The notes under the pieces were generated by a model. That model was given only the letters and a program-made list of their open reading frames with translations, was not told where the DNA came from and made no database searches. Positions 44,269 through 54,848 of a stretch of 64,000 bases of DNA are shown one piece after another. The stretch comes from JAJPKK01 sp963747835. GTDB lineage: Bacteria; Pseudomonadota; Alphaproteobacteria; Rhizobiales; Xanthobacteraceae. The translations under genes were made by a program, and so were the position numbers. Location of the stretch: assembly GCA_963747835.1 (NCBI GenBank), contig CAVVGO010000003.1:1-64000 (forward strand). Reading direction: 5' to 3'. Every line of letters begins with the position of its first letter. The first letter of the stretch is position 1.

Positions 44269-45288
44269 CTATTTTACAAACGTCTTGCCGGTGATCTTCT
44301 CCAAGTTTCCGTGGAAAATTTTCTCCTGGACGTCCTTCGCCAGGTTGAGCGAATTGAGGATGCGCAGAGTCTCGCGGATGTAGCCGGTGCCCTTTTCGGG
44401 ATCGAACGGGCAATCGGAGGCGAACAGCACTTTTTCGGTGGGATAGAACGCAAGCCCGCACACCGTAGCGGCGTCGGCGCCGAACACGGCGGTGTCGGCG
44501 TAGAAGTTCTGCTTGAAGTAATCGAGCGGGCGCTTTTTCAGGCTTTTGCGCAGGGTGACGTAATCCTCGTCCGATGTGCGGGCGCCGAGTTGGTCCCAGC
44601 CCGGTCCAATGCGGCCTTCGAGGATCGGCACGATGCCGCCGAAATGGTGGACGATGATCTTGAGGTCGGGGTGACGATCGATGATCTTGGAGAACACGAA
44701 GCGCGCCATGGCGGCGGCGGTCTCGTAAGACCAGCCGAACGTCCACCAAATCTCGTAGAGCGATTTCTGCTCGTCGACATAATCGGGCCGCTGGGCGGTG
44801 CGCGCCGGGTGCATCCAGATCGGCTTGTCGAGCTTCTCCATCGCCGCCCAGAATTCCTCGTATTGCGGACGATCGATCGGCGTGCCGTTGACGTTGGTAT
44901 AGATCTGAACCCCGCAGGCGCCGAGGTCCTTCACGGCGCGCTGCGCCTCCTTGACGGCACCGGCGGGCGACAGGAGCGACACCTGGGCAACGAAGCCCGG
45001 AAACTGATCGGGATGCTGGCGCACGATCTCGGCAAAGCCGTCATTGATCATTTTACACAGGTCGTCGACCTGGTCCGGTCCGGCGAAGCTCTCGATCGGC
45101 GGCATCGGGTATGACAGGATCTGGGCGTAGTCCTTGAACAGTCCGACGATGCGGCGCCGCTCATCGAGGTCGTAGATGCACGGCACGCCGCGCATGCGCT
45201 TGCCAATGTCCTTGCCGGCGCCGGGGATCTTCTCGACCGCCTCAAAGAATTTTTTCGGGATGAAGTGCGTATAGGCGTCGATGCGCAT
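44269..45288 (-). CDS. Amidohydrolase family protein (ACMSD-like)
   Basis: 339 aa from the ATG at 45288 after GGAG. TIM-barrel amidohydrolase_2: RIDAYTHFIPKKFFEAVEK, in which the first metal motif has one His, as in decarboxylase-type members. KPIWMHPART, LKIIVHHFGGIVP and VLFASDCPFDPEKGTG supply the other ligands. Relatives include aminocarboxymuconate-semialdehyde decarboxylase and resorcylate decarboxylases. It stands at the edge of the aromatic region, so a hydroxy-aromatic acid or ring-fission product is a reasonable guess. Confidence 0.88.
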   Translation of the reverse strand: MRIDAYTHFIPKKFFEAVEKIPGAGKDIGKRMRGVPCIYDLDERRRIVGLFKDYAQILSYPMPPIESFAGPDQVDDLCKMINDGFAEIVRQHPDQFPGFVAQVSLLSPAGAVKEAQRAVKDLGACGVQIYTNVNGTPIDRPQYEEFWAAMEKLDKPIWMHPARTAQRPDYVDEQKSLYEIWWTFGWSYETAAAMARFVFSKIIDRHPDLKIIVHHFGGIVPILEGRIGPGWDQLGARTSDEDYVTLRKSLKKRPLDYFKQNFYADTAVFGADAATVCGLAFYPTEKVLFASDCPFDPEKGTGYIRETLRILNSLNLAKDVQEKIFHGNLEKITGKTFVK

Positions 45289-45482
45289 GCGTGGTTCTCC
45301 AAAATTACTCATGGGGCCGAGAGATGTTCTCAAGGCCACTGTTTCGCGCGCGGCCAGGCAGCCGCGGCGGCAGCCCGCCATCGCGTTGCAAGACGGCAGG
45401 CAAGCTCACGGCGGAAGGGCCACACCTGCGGTCCCGGTGTCAAGGCGGAGCTATCGCATAGGACATCGGCGGTCGCCGCCGA

Positions 45483-45680
45483 TCAGCCGCGCTTGGTCAC
45501 CATCGCGAGGTGGGGATGGCGCTTGTCGCCGCGCTTGTTGCTGCGGCGGACGTAGTTGATCATGGCCTCGGGATTTTCGCATTTCACCTTGAGGGCGGCG
45601 ATCAGAGCATCCTCGGCCGGCACCGTCACGCTTTGCGATTTGCCGGCGATGTTCAGTCCGACCGTGAATTCGAGCGCCAT
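45483..45680 (-). CDS. Small conserved-looking protein of unknown function
   Basis: 65 aa from the ATG at 45680 after AGGGAGAT. It reads as a compact folded protein: a beta-hairpin start (LEFTVGLNIAGKSQSVTVPA), a helix (EDALIAALKVKC) and a basic end (YVRRSNKRGDKRHPH). No family recognised. It starts 35 bp after the end of iorB on the same strand and is probably the last gene of that operon. Confidence 0.6.
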   Translation of the reverse strand: MALEFTVGLNIAGKSQSVTVPAEDALIAALKVKCENPEAMINYVRRSNKRGDKRHPHLAMVTKRG

Positions 45681-45715
45681 GGCGATATCTCCCTGAGAAC
45701 CGGCCGGATGCTGCT

Positions 45716-47279
45716 TCACTCTGCCGCGATGTCGAGTTCGCGCGCCTCACCGATCTCGGCGAGGCATTTGGCGAGGCTTTCGCCTTCGGGGTCGACCAGT
45801 GCCGCGGTTCGGGCGCTTGCGATCGCATCGACGCCGCGGGCGGTCGCAATCGTGCCGGCGAGGACCGGCCGGATTACCCTCGTCTCGATCATGGCATAAT
45901 TCTCGGCGCCGCGCTTGAGCGTATCGCCATAACCCTTGACCAGCCGCGAACATTCCGCGACTTCGAGGGCAAGCGCGGCGGATTTCGCCGCCGCCGTTAC
46001 TACGACCCCGAGCCAAGCCACGATGGCGGCCTGCTCCTGCGCGTAGCGATGGCTCCGCGGCCGGAAACGACGGAGCTTCGCCAGCATGAACAACCGCAGA
46101 TAGCCCGACACCGCGTGGGTCTTGATCTCCATGCCCCAATGGAAGCGGTCGATTAAGCCGCGAAGCTCCGCAAACGCGATGAATTCGGGTCGCAAGCCAG
46201 GGCGGCAGGATCGAGCACATCTCCTCGATGCCGGGCTTGAGGAATTCGACCACCGCGACCGGCTCCCCGGGCTTGGCGCCGATCTCAGCGATGATCTTCG
46301 CCATCCGGTCGGGCGCGATCTTGGCCTGGGCGACCCGGATCACATCCTCGTAGGACATGCGCACCGCGAGATGGCGCGCCGTCTCGCGGACGAGCCGGCC
46401 GTCGGCGCCGGCGCGCGCGTCGGCCTCGGCGATTGGACCAAGCCGCTCCACGTAAAGCGCCGCATAGGCCGTGTCCTGATAGGCCACGAGCCGCCGCACC
46501 CCTTCGACCACGATGTCGCGGGCGGCACCGAAACGCACCGCATCAGCCTCAAGGGCGGCGAGCGATGGTGGGCCATCGTCGGCCTGACGGTGCCGCTTTG
46601 CGGCGTCATCGCGGGCCGGCGCCATTGGGCTCTGACGCGCTGCGTCGATGCTCGCCTTGAACCCCCGCAGATTGGCGTTCACAGCCTTGCCGTCAGCCTG
46701 GATGGCGCCCTCGAACGCCTCGACCGGGATCGGCAGCCGTCCCGACGCCGCGATCGCGCCCAGCATAACGGCGTTGATCATGGCGCCGGCCGTCTTTGCG
46801 GCGGCGTCCATGTCGAACAGCACATGCGCCCGCGCATTCTTCTCGATCGCCGCCACCAGCCGCCCGGTATCGAAGCGGCCGTCACCCATGGCCATCTTCT
46901 CCGCGATGGCGTGGGAGCGATGGGTGCTGGCGATCAGCAGCGTGCGGTCGGGCGTGACGAAGCCGCCCGCGATGGCGCGGCCGGCCTCCAGCAGTTCGCT
47001 CGCCACCACCATGTCGACGTCGCCGATGCCGGGCGCGAGCGCCAGCACCGGCCGACGCCCGTCAAGCTCGCGCCACGGCTTTGGATAGATTTCGATGTAA
47101 TAGGTGGTGGCGCCGGTGCGCTGCGCCACGCCCGGAATCGAGGTGCTCTGCACCGGCAGCCCGAGATTCGATGCCGCCGTGATGATCCAGTCGGTGAGCA
47201 CGCCGCCGCCCTCGCCGCCCAGCGCCGCGATCAGCACCGTGATGGGCCGTGAGGGGGCTGGGCTGTCGGGCGCGTTCAT
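45716..47279 (-). CDS. iorB: Indolepyruvate ferredoxin oxidoreductase beta subunit-like (frameshifted)
   Basis: The first 360 codons read MNAPDSPAPSRPITVLIAAL, GGEGGGVLTDWIITAAS and IPGVAQRTGATTYYIEIYPK, the gamma-type pyruvate-oxidoreductase domain, then a DUF6537-like region ending IEEMCSILPPWL. The frame is then lost. One base over, RPEFIAFAELRGLIDRFHWG continues to the stop at 45716. Removing one A of the AA at 46194-46195 (plus strand) joins both frames into a 520-aa protein. It partners IorA to oxidise aryl or 2-oxo acids to acyl-CoA. Its start overlaps the iorA stop by 4 bp. Confidence 0.86.
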
Positions 47280-49438
47280 GCGGGACTCTTCCGAGCGTCG
47301 GCGGCGGGATCGCCGCCCAAAAATCCGATGAACGCGATGACGCGCCGGCGCGTTGCCGCCAGCACCCGGTCCCACATGTTCGGATTGCGGATGATCTCGG
47401 CGCGATAGAATGACGGGCACAGCACTGCGGCATGCGCCACCTCGCCGCACAGCCCGCAGCCGACGCAACTGTCGATCACGGTGGTCACCGGGTCGCTGCG
47501 CAGCGGGTCCGGGTTCGGCTTGACGGTGAGCGACGGGCAACCCGACAGGCGGATGCAGGAATGATCGCCGGTGCAGATCTCTTCGTCGACGCCGAAACGG
47601 GTGCGCACCACGCGCTGGCCGCGCTTGAGCTTTTCGGCGTCCTCGGCGCGCACCCGGCGCTGCCGCGCGAGCTGGCATTCGCCGTCCGCGATGATGACCT
47701 TGAGACCATGCTCGGCGCTACGCATCGCCTCTTTCAAGGTCGCCACCATGGTGGCGACCCCGTAGGTGCGTACCTTGCGCAGCCATTTCACGCCCATGCC
47801 GCGCAGCGTGATTTCGACGTCCATGCCGGGAGCCTCGCCGGTGCGGCCGGCGAGGCTCGATGGCATATATTGCTGGCCGGTCGCCGACGTGTAGCCGTTC
47901 TGCATCACGATGAGGATGCCGTCGCCCTTGTTGAACAGGTTGCTGGCGACGCCGGTGATCAGCCCGTTATGCCAGAAGCCGCCGTCGCCCATGATGGCGA
48001 TGGAGCGGTTCGCCATGTTGGGGCCGACCGCGGCGGCGCTCGCGAGGCTCATGCCGTAGCCGAGGATCGAGTTGCCGAGGCTGAACGGCGGCAGCGTGCC
48101 GAACGAATGGCAGCCGATGTCGGCGCTGATGTGGGCGGGCCCGAGTTCCCGCTCGGCGAGCTTGATGGCGCTGAATACCGGCCGCTCCGGGCAGCCGGTG
48201 CAGAAGCCGGGCGGGCGCGCCGGCAATTCGCCGAGCGCCGCGGCCGCCTTGGGACGATGGCCGACGATATCGCGCACCCCGGCGACAATGGCGTCGCTAT
48301 CGATACCGGCCGGCCGCGTGGCGGCGAGAAACGCCGCAAGCCCGTTGAGTAGAACCTCGGCGGTGTACTCGCCCGCCTTGGGCAGCGGCCCCTTGCCGAG
48401 CACGCGGGTCTGGATGTCGGCGCGGCGCAGCTCGGCGTTAAGCGCCTGCTCGATGTATTCCGGATGACCTTCCTCGACCACCAGCACGGCGCCCTTGCCG
48501 GCGCAGAAGGCACGCAACTCCTCCGGCACCAGCGGGTAGACCACGTTGAGCACCAGGATCGGCACCCGCGAGGCACCGAAAATGTCGGCGAGCCCCAGCC
48601 GCTCCAGCGCCCGCAGCACCCCGGTGGTGAGGCCGCCCATCACGATGATGCCGATATCGGCCAGATCGCCCGGGATCGTCTCGTTGAGCTTGTGATCGCG
48701 GATGAAGGCCCGGGCCGCCGGTAGGCGGTCCTCGACCTTGAGGCGCTCCTGGATGAAGGTCACGGGCGGATGGGCGAGCCGTCCATAATCGAAGCGCGGC
48801 GGGCCGGGTAGGCGGTTGAGGCCGGAATATCGGCCGGGCCGGTTGTTGCGCGCCGTGAACTCGCCGGTGACATGGCAGGCGCGGATGCGCAACTCCAGCA
48901 TGACGGGGGCGTGGCTTGCCTCGGAGAGCGCGAAGCCCTCCTCGACGCAGCGCACGATGGTCGGCAGATCGGGTCGCGGATCGAGAAGCCACATGGAGGA
49001 CTTGAGCGCGTAGGCATAGGAGCGCTCCTGGATCACGCTCGCGCCTTCGCCGTAGTCCTCGCCCAGAATGATCATGGCGCCGCCGATGACGCCCGGCGAG
49101 GCGAGGTTCGACAGGGCGTCGGCCGCAACGTTGGTGCCGACGATCGACTTCCAGGTCACCGCCCCGCGCAGCGGATAGTTGATCGAGGCACCCAGCATGG
49201 CGGCGGCCGAGGCCTCGTTGGTGCAGGTCTCCAGGTGCACGCCAAGTTCGGACATGATGTCCTCGGCGTCGACCAGTACGTCGATCAGGTGCGACACCGG
49301 CGCACCCTGATAGCCGCCCACATAGCTCACGCCCGACTGCAGCAGCGCCTTGGTGACGGCAAGGATCCCCTCGCCGTGGAACACGGCGCCGTCGCCGAGC
49401 CGCAGAGCCTGCACTTCCGTCTTGAACGAGCGTTCCAT
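47276..49438 (-). CDS. iorA: Indolepyruvate ferredoxin oxidoreductase alpha subunit-like
   Basis: 720 aa from the ATG at 49438 after GGAGG. Pyrimidine-binding domain: YVGGYQGAPVSHLIDVL. TPP domain: IMGDGGFWHNGLITG and ILIVMQNGYTSATGQQ (GDG...N motif). The C-terminal ferredoxin part has CTGDHSCIRLSGCPSL and DSCVGCGLCGEVAHAAVLCP for [4Fe-4S] clusters. It catalyses oxidative decarboxylation of 2-oxo acids to acyl-CoA with ferredoxin. The substrate may differ from indolepyruvate, because the neighbours are aromatic acyl-CoA enzymes. Confidence 0.92.
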   Translation of the reverse strand: MERSFKTEVQALRLGDGAVFHGEGILAVTKALLQSGVSYVGGYQGAPVSHLIDVLVDAEDIMSELGVHLETCTNEASAAAMLGASINYPLRGAVTWKSIVGTNVAADALSNLASPGVIGGAMIILGEDYGEGASVIQERSYAYALKSSMWLLDPRPDLPTIVRCVEEGFALSEASHAPVMLELRIRACHVTGEFTARNNRPGRYSGLNRLPGPPRFDYGRLAHPPVTFIQERLKVEDRLPAARAFIRDHKLNETIPGDLADIGIIVMGGLTTGVLRALERLGLADIFGASRVPILVLNVVYPLVPEELRAFCAGKGAVLVVEEGHPEYIEQALNAELRRADIQTRVLGKGPLPKAGEYTAEVLLNGLAAFLAATRPAGIDSDAIVAGVRDIVGHRPKAAAALGELPARPPGFCTGCPERPVFSAIKLAERELGPAHISADIGCHSFGTLPPFSLGNSILGYGMSLASAAAVGPNMANRSIAIMGDGGFWHNGLITGVASNLFNKGDGILIVMQNGYTSATGQQYMPSSLAGRTGEAPGMDVEITLRGMGVKWLRKVRTYGVATMVATLKEAMRSAEHGLKVIIADGECQLARQRRVRAEDAEKLKRGQRVVRTRFGVDEEICTGDHSCIRLSGCPSLTVKPNPDPLRSDPVTTVIDSCVGCGLCGEVAHAAVLCPSFYRAEIIRNPNMWDRVLAATRRRVIAFIGFLGGDPAADARKSPA

Positions 49439-49599
49439 TTGGCCTCCGTGGCCTCGCATTCGCGTCGGAAATACAACGCAATGCCCGGAAAAGCGACCAG
49501 CATAACAGGATAAAGAGACGCACGGATCAGTAAGACAACGACCAAGCGGCGCCAACCGCGTCGGGGGTCACCCCTGGCTCACGCTTGGAGACGCCTTGC

Positions 49600-50019
49600 T
49601 CATCCTTGGAGGCGCGCGATCACGTCGGCCGGCATAGGCTTGCCCTTGAGCTTCTCGGGGTTGTCGGGGTCGCGGCCGACCCAGACCCGCGTCTCGCGGC
49701 CTTCGACCGCGAGCGTGTCGCCCCTGAGCAGCCGGTGCTCCATCCGAAAGCTCGATCGCTTTATCTCGGCTACGGTCAATTCGATCGTGACCACGTCGCC
49801 GAACACCGACGGCACGATGAAACGGGCGCCGACATCGACCAGCGGAATGCCGATAATGTCGTATTTCTTCATCATCTCGTACTTGTTGAAGCCGAGCGCG
49901 CGCAGGAACAGGGCGTTGGTCGAGCCGTCGAAATAACGGAAATAATTAGGGAAATACACGATTCCGGCGGGGTCGCAATCGCCCCATTCGATGGTGACTT
50001 GATGGCGCGACGTGAGCAT
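49600..50019 (-). CDS. Hotdog acyl-CoA thioesterase (4-hydroxybenzoyl-CoA thioesterase type)
   Basis: 139 aa. The catalytic loop IEWGDCDPAGIVYFPNYFRY is the Pseudomonas-type 4HBT signature, with Asp in the DxDPxxxVY box. GRETRVWVGRDP ends the sheet. It hydrolyses aryl-CoA thioesters, releasing 4-hydroxybenzoate-like acids. It lies 17 bp downstream of the SDR gene on the same strand. This fits liberation of free aromatic acids for ring hydroxylation and cleavage. Confidence 0.92.
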   Translation of the reverse strand: MLTSRHQVTIEWGDCDPAGIVYFPNYFRYFDGSTNALFLRALGFNKYEMMKKYDIIGIPLVDVGARFIVPSVFGDVVTIELTVAEIKRSSFRMEHRLLRGDTLAVEGRETRVWVGRDPDNPEKLKGKPMPADVIARLQG

Positions 50020-50036
50020 GGGTCCCTGCCGCTGCT

Positions 50037-50798
50037 TTACCGCGGCGCCATGCGGATAGCGCCGTCGAGCCTGATCACCTCGCCATTGAGATAGCGGTTC
50101 TCGATGATGTGGAGCGCGAGGTCGGCGTATTGGCCAGGCTTGCCCAGCATCTTGGGAAACGGGATCGCGGCCGCGAGACTGTCCTGCACATCCTCCGGCA
50201 TGCCGGCCACCATCGGGGTGTTGAAAATTCCGGGAGCGATGGCCATGACCCTGATGCCGAATTGCGCGAATTCCCGCGCCGCCGGCAACGTCATCGACAC
50301 CACGCCGCCCTTGGAGGCCGAGTAGGCCGCCTGGCCGATCTGGCCGTCATAGGCGGCGACCGAGGCGGTCGACACGATGACGCCGCGCTCCCCGTCCTCC
50401 AGCGGCGCAAGCGTCTGCATGTCGGCCGCGGCGAGCCGCATGACGTTGAAGGTGCCGATCAGGTTGACGCCAATCACCTTGGCAAATTCTTCGAGCGGTT
50501 GCGGCCCGTCGCGGCCCACGATACGCCGCGCCGGCCCGATGCCGGCGCAATTGATGAGGATGCGCGCCGCCCCATGCTTGGCGCGCGCTGCCGCGACGGC
50601 CGCAACGGCCGCGTCCGCGCTGGTGACATCGCATTCGATGGCGATGCCGCCGAATTTGCCAGCGGCCGCGCGGGCGGCATCGCCGTTGACGTCGAGGATC
50701 GCGACCTTGGCGCCGAGGGCAGCGAGCCGTTCCGCGGTGGCGCGGCCAAGCCCGGAGCCGCCACCGGTTACGAGCGCCGCATGTCCGTTGGGATTCAT
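50037..50798 (-). CDS. SDR oxidoreductase (3-hydroxyacyl-CoA dehydrogenase type II-like)
   Basis: 253 aa. Rossmann motif LVTGGGSGLGRATAERL, Asp in AILDVNGDAA (NAD preference), INCAGIG, catalytic Ser in VIVSTASVAAYDGQIGQ and YxxxK in AAYSASKGGVV. C-terminal AIPFPKMLGKPGQYADLALH and YLNGEVIRLDGAIRM are typical of HSD10-like 3-hydroxyacyl-CoA dehydrogenases. It probably performs the third beta-oxidation step together with the adjacent hydratase. Confidence 0.92.
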   Translation of the reverse strand: MNPNGHAALVTGGGSGLGRATAERLAALGAKVAILDVNGDAARAAAGKFGGIAIECDVTSADAAVAAVAAARAKHGAARILINCAGIGPARRIVGRDGPQPLEEFAKVIGVNLIGTFNVMRLAAADMQTLAPLEDGERGVIVSTASVAAYDGQIGQAAYSASKGGVVSMTLPAAREFAQFGIRVMAIAPGIFNTPMVAGMPEDVQDSLAAAIPFPKMLGKPGQYADLALHIIENRYLNGEVIRLDGAIRMAPR

Positions 50799-50880
50799 AG
50801 GATCGGTCCGGGGTTGGCGGGGTAGAGACGCAGTTTCCTACGCGGTTCGCCGGGCGGCGCGCAAGCCCGCGCGCGAGCTT

Positions 50881-51675
50881 CTATCGGTGCTCGGTCTTGG
50901 GCGCCCGTTTCTCCAGGAACTCGCGCAGCCGCCCCTTGGCTTCCGGATCGCCCTGGGCGATCGCCGACATCAGGGACTCCATCAGCAGGCCACTCGCGCG
51001 GTCAATGTCGGCATTGCGCGGCAGGACGTGCATGGCGGCGAAATTGGTCATCGGCGCATTGCCGGCGATGCGTTCGGCAAGTTCGAGCGCCTTGGCGAGC
51101 CCGGCGCCCGGATCGACCACATAATGGGACAACCCGAGGCTCATGCCGTCCTTGGCCCCGTAGGTGCGGCCGGTGAGCATCATTTCCATCACCCGGCTGG
51201 TGCCGATGAGCCGCGGTAGTCGCACCGAGCCTCCGCCGCCAACGAAGATGCCGCGGCTGCCCTCGGGCAGCCCATAATAGGCCGAGCGCTCCGCGACCCG
51301 GACATGGCAGGCGGCGGCAAGTTCGAGCCCGCCCCCGACAACAGCACCATGCAGCACCGCCACCACCGGAACACGCCCGAACTCGATGAACTCGAAGGCG
51401 CGATGCCATGCCCGCGAATGCGCGATCCCGGCCGCGACATCGCGCTCGCTCAGCTCGGTAAGATCGAGCCCGGCGCAAAAATGTTCGCCTTCGCCATGGA
51501 GGACCACGGCCTTGACGGGGTCGGGAACGGCGGCGAAGAAATCTTCGATTCCCCGCACGGTCGCGTCGTCGATCGCGTTGCGCTTTTGCGGGCGCGCCAA
51601 GCGCAGCAGCCCGATGGCGCCGCGACGCTCGAACTGGAGCGAGGCCGGAAGAAGCCCACGATCAGGATGATGCAT
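50881..51675 (-). CDS. Enoyl-CoA hydratase/isomerase family protein
   Basis: 264 aa from the ATG at 51675; a further in-frame ATG at 51729 exists, and neither has a clear Shine-Dalgarno. Crotonase fold: RLARPQKRNAIDDATVRGIE, oxyanion hole HGEGEHFCAGLDLTEL and HGAVVGGGLELAAACHVRVA, then LPEGSRGIFVGGGGSVRLPR. The first catalytic Glu position holds EGSRG, in line with hydratases or isomerases. It forms an acyl-CoA arm with the SDR and thioesterase genes downstream and is divergent from the CoA-transferase genes. Confidence 0.9.
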   Translation of the reverse strand: MHHPDRGLLPASLQFERRGAIGLLRLARPQKRNAIDDATVRGIEDFFAAVPDPVKAVVLHGEGEHFCAGLDLTELSERDVAAGIAHSRAWHRAFEFIEFGRVPVVAVLHGAVVGGGLELAAACHVRVAERSAYYGLPEGSRGIFVGGGGSVRLPRLIGTSRVMEMMLTGRTYGAKDGMSLGLSHYVVDPGAGLAKALELAERIAGNAPMTNFAAMHVLPRNADIDRASGLLMESLMSAIAQGDPEAKGRLREFLEKRAPKTEHR

Positions 51676-51843
51676 TTGTTGTCGGGATCGGTCATTGTTC
51701 AGGTATAGCCAACGACATGATCCGTTCACAGATAGGTCTCTGACGGGCCGAACGATTGGATCGATCGGGCCTCCGCCGCCATTTGACCCCGGCTATGTTG
51801 GCCCCTAAATAACCCGCCACCAGCCACGCCGGAAAGCGTATCG

Positions 51844-52725
51844 ATGTCCGAATTCATGTCTCTTGCCGCCGCGGTCGCGGAGCATGTTCGCGACGGCGAC
51901 ACGGTCGCGATGGAGGGCTTCACCCACCTCATTCCCCATGCGGCCGGCCACGAGGTGATCCGTCAGCGCAAGAAGCATCTCACCGCCATCCGAATGACGC
52001 CGGACCTGATCTACGATCAGCTCATCGGCATGGGCTGCGTCGACAAGGTGATGTTCTCGTGGTGCGGCAATCCGGGCGTCGGCTCGCTGCACCGCATGCG
52101 CGACGCGATCGAGAACGCTTGGCCGCAGCCGCTCGCCTATGAGGAGCACTCCCACGCCGCCATGGCGAACGCCTACGAGGCGGGCGCCGCCGGCCTGCCG
52201 TTCGCGGTGTTCCGCGGCTATGTCGGGGTCGACTTGCCGAAGGTGAACCCGAACATCCGCAGCATCACCTGCCCCTACACCGGAGAGAAGCTCGCGACGG
52301 TCCCGGCGATCCGTCCCGACGTCGCCATCATCCATGCGCTGCGCGCCGACCGCGCCGGCAACGTGCTGATCGAAGGCATCATCGGGGTGCAGAAGCAGGT
52401 GGTGCTCGCCGCCAAACGGTCGATCGTGACGGTCGAAGAGGTCGTGGAGGATTTCGGGCCGCGCAGTCCCAACATGGTGATCCTGCCGTCGTGGACCATG
52501 AGCGCCGTGGTGGTGACGCCGGGCGGCGCGCACCCGTCCTACGCGCAGGGCTATTACAAGCGCGACAATGCGTACTACAAGAAATGGGACGAGATTTCGC
52601 GTGATCGCGATGGCTTCCTGGCCTGGATGAAGGCGAACGTCCTTGATAAGGGACCCGAGGTCTTCGCCGAACAGCGCAAGCGGCTCGCCGTCGCGACGGC
52701 AGGCGCTGTACGAGTTGCAGGATGA
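51844..52725 (+). CDS. CoA-transferase subunit A (3-oxoadipate/glutaconate type)
   Basis: 293 aa. Class I CoA-transferase alpha: VAMEGFTHLIPHAAGHEVI, IRMTPDLIYDQLIGMGCVDK and FSWCGNPGVGSLHRMRDAIE. It is larger than PcaI and resembles CatI. It transfers CoA from succinyl-CoA to a 3-oxo acid together with subunit B. The C-terminus (KRLAVATAGAVRVAG) is short. The frame one base over stays open into subunit B, so the true end may be altered by an indel. First gene of the plus-strand catabolic operon. Confidence 0.88.
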   Translation: MSEFMSLAAAVAEHVRDGDTVAMEGFTHLIPHAAGHEVIRQRKKHLTAIRMTPDLIYDQLIGMGCVDKVMFSWCGNPGVGSLHRMRDAIENAWPQPLAYEEHSHAAMANAYEAGAAGLPFAVFRGYVGVDLPKVNPNIRSITCPYTGEKLATVPAIRPDVAIIHALRADRAGNVLIEGIIGVQKQVVLAAKRSIVTVEEVVEDFGPRSPNMVILPSWTMSAVVVTPGGAHPSYAQGYYKRDNAYYKKWDEISRDRDGFLAWMKANVLDKGPEVFAEQRKRLAVATAGAVRVAG

Positions 52726-52735
52726 GCTTGGCCGC

Positions 52736-53507
52736 ATGAGCTTCACCCCCACCGAGATGATGACGATCGCGGCCTCGCGCGCGCTCAAATCGAGCGACGT
52801 CTGCTTCGTCGGCATCGGCATGCCGTCGGCGGCCTGCAATCTCGCACGTCTCACCCATGCGCCCGGCATCACGCTGATCTACGAGTTCAGGCACCATCGC
52901 GACCAAGCCTGCCGTCCTGCCGCTCTCGATCGGCGACGGCGAACTGTGCGACACCGCGCTCACCACGGTCTCGGTCCCGGAGATGTTCCGCTACTGGCTC
53001 CAGGGCGGCCGCGTCACGGTCGGCTTCCTGGGCGGCGCGCAGATCGACAAATACGCCAATCTCAACACCACGGTGGTCGGGCCTTATGCCAAGCCCAAGG
53101 TCCGGCTGCCCGGCGGCGGCGGCGCGCCCGAGATCGCGATATCGTGCGGCGAGATCTTCATTACCATGACGCATGGCAAGCGCGGCTTCGTCGAGAAGAT
53201 CGACTTCGTCACCTCGCTCGGTCACGGCGAGGGCGGCGACCATCGGGCGCGGCTCGGCGTGAAGACCAAGGGGCCGACCAAGCTCATTACCGACCTTTGC
53301 GTGTTCGAGCCGGATCCCGATACGAAAGAAATGACCGTGGTGTCGATCCATCCGGGCGTCACCCGTGAGCAGATCGACGGCAACACCGGCTGGACGGTAA
53401 AATACGCCGCGGATGTCGCAGTCACCCCCGCCCCCACTGAAAACGAGCTGACGGTGCTGCGCGAACTCCATGCCCGCACCAAGCGCGCCCACGGCGACCA
53501 GGCTTGA
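52736..53507 (+). CDS. CoA-transferase subunit B (frameshifted after the catalytic Glu)
   Basis: It starts MSFTPTEMMTIAASRALKSS with AGGATGAG upstream, then DVCFVGIGMPSAACNLARL and GITLIYE, where the Glu of Y-E-S-G-T is the covalent catalyst. The frame breaks in the very next codon. One base over, SGTIATKPAVLPLSIGDGEL and VPEMFRYWLQGG continue to the stop at 53507. Deleting one T of TT at 52886-52887 yields a 256-aa protein. It ends 11 bp before the thiolase start. Confidence 0.88.
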
Positions 53508-53518
53508 GGAGAAGTCCC

Positions 53519-54724
<1,206 letters not shown>

Positions 54725-54753
54725 TCATTTTGGCGAAACAAACCCACCGCCGC

Positions 54754-54771
54754 GATTTTATGAATAAAATC
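54754..54771. promoter_or_regulatory. AT-rich 18-bp perfect palindrome upstream of ligI
   Basis: GATTTTAT-GA-ATAAAATC, with 8-bp perfect arms, in the 124-bp gap between the thiolase and ligI. Strikingly AT-rich for this genome. A candidate operator for an internal lig promoter. No regulator gene is nearby. Confidence 0.45.
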
Positions 54772-54848
54772 ATGGCTTTGCTCGGTCCGTGGGGCGCCGC
54801 GACACCGCGCACGCGCTGGTCCTTGAAGCGCCCAGAGGAGGTGCCGCC

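Noticed and set aside
51450..51695. Alternative N-terminus MTDPDNKCIILIVGFF for the hydratase
   Set aside because: It is in another frame from the crotonase domain. Joining it would need a frameshift, and the crotonase frame already has an ATG at 51675.
52643..52735. Extended start for CoA-transferase subunit B inside subunit A
   Set aside because: The residues before MSFTPTEMM are the shadow frame of subunit A except for the last dozen; the ATG at 52736 has its own AGGATGAG.
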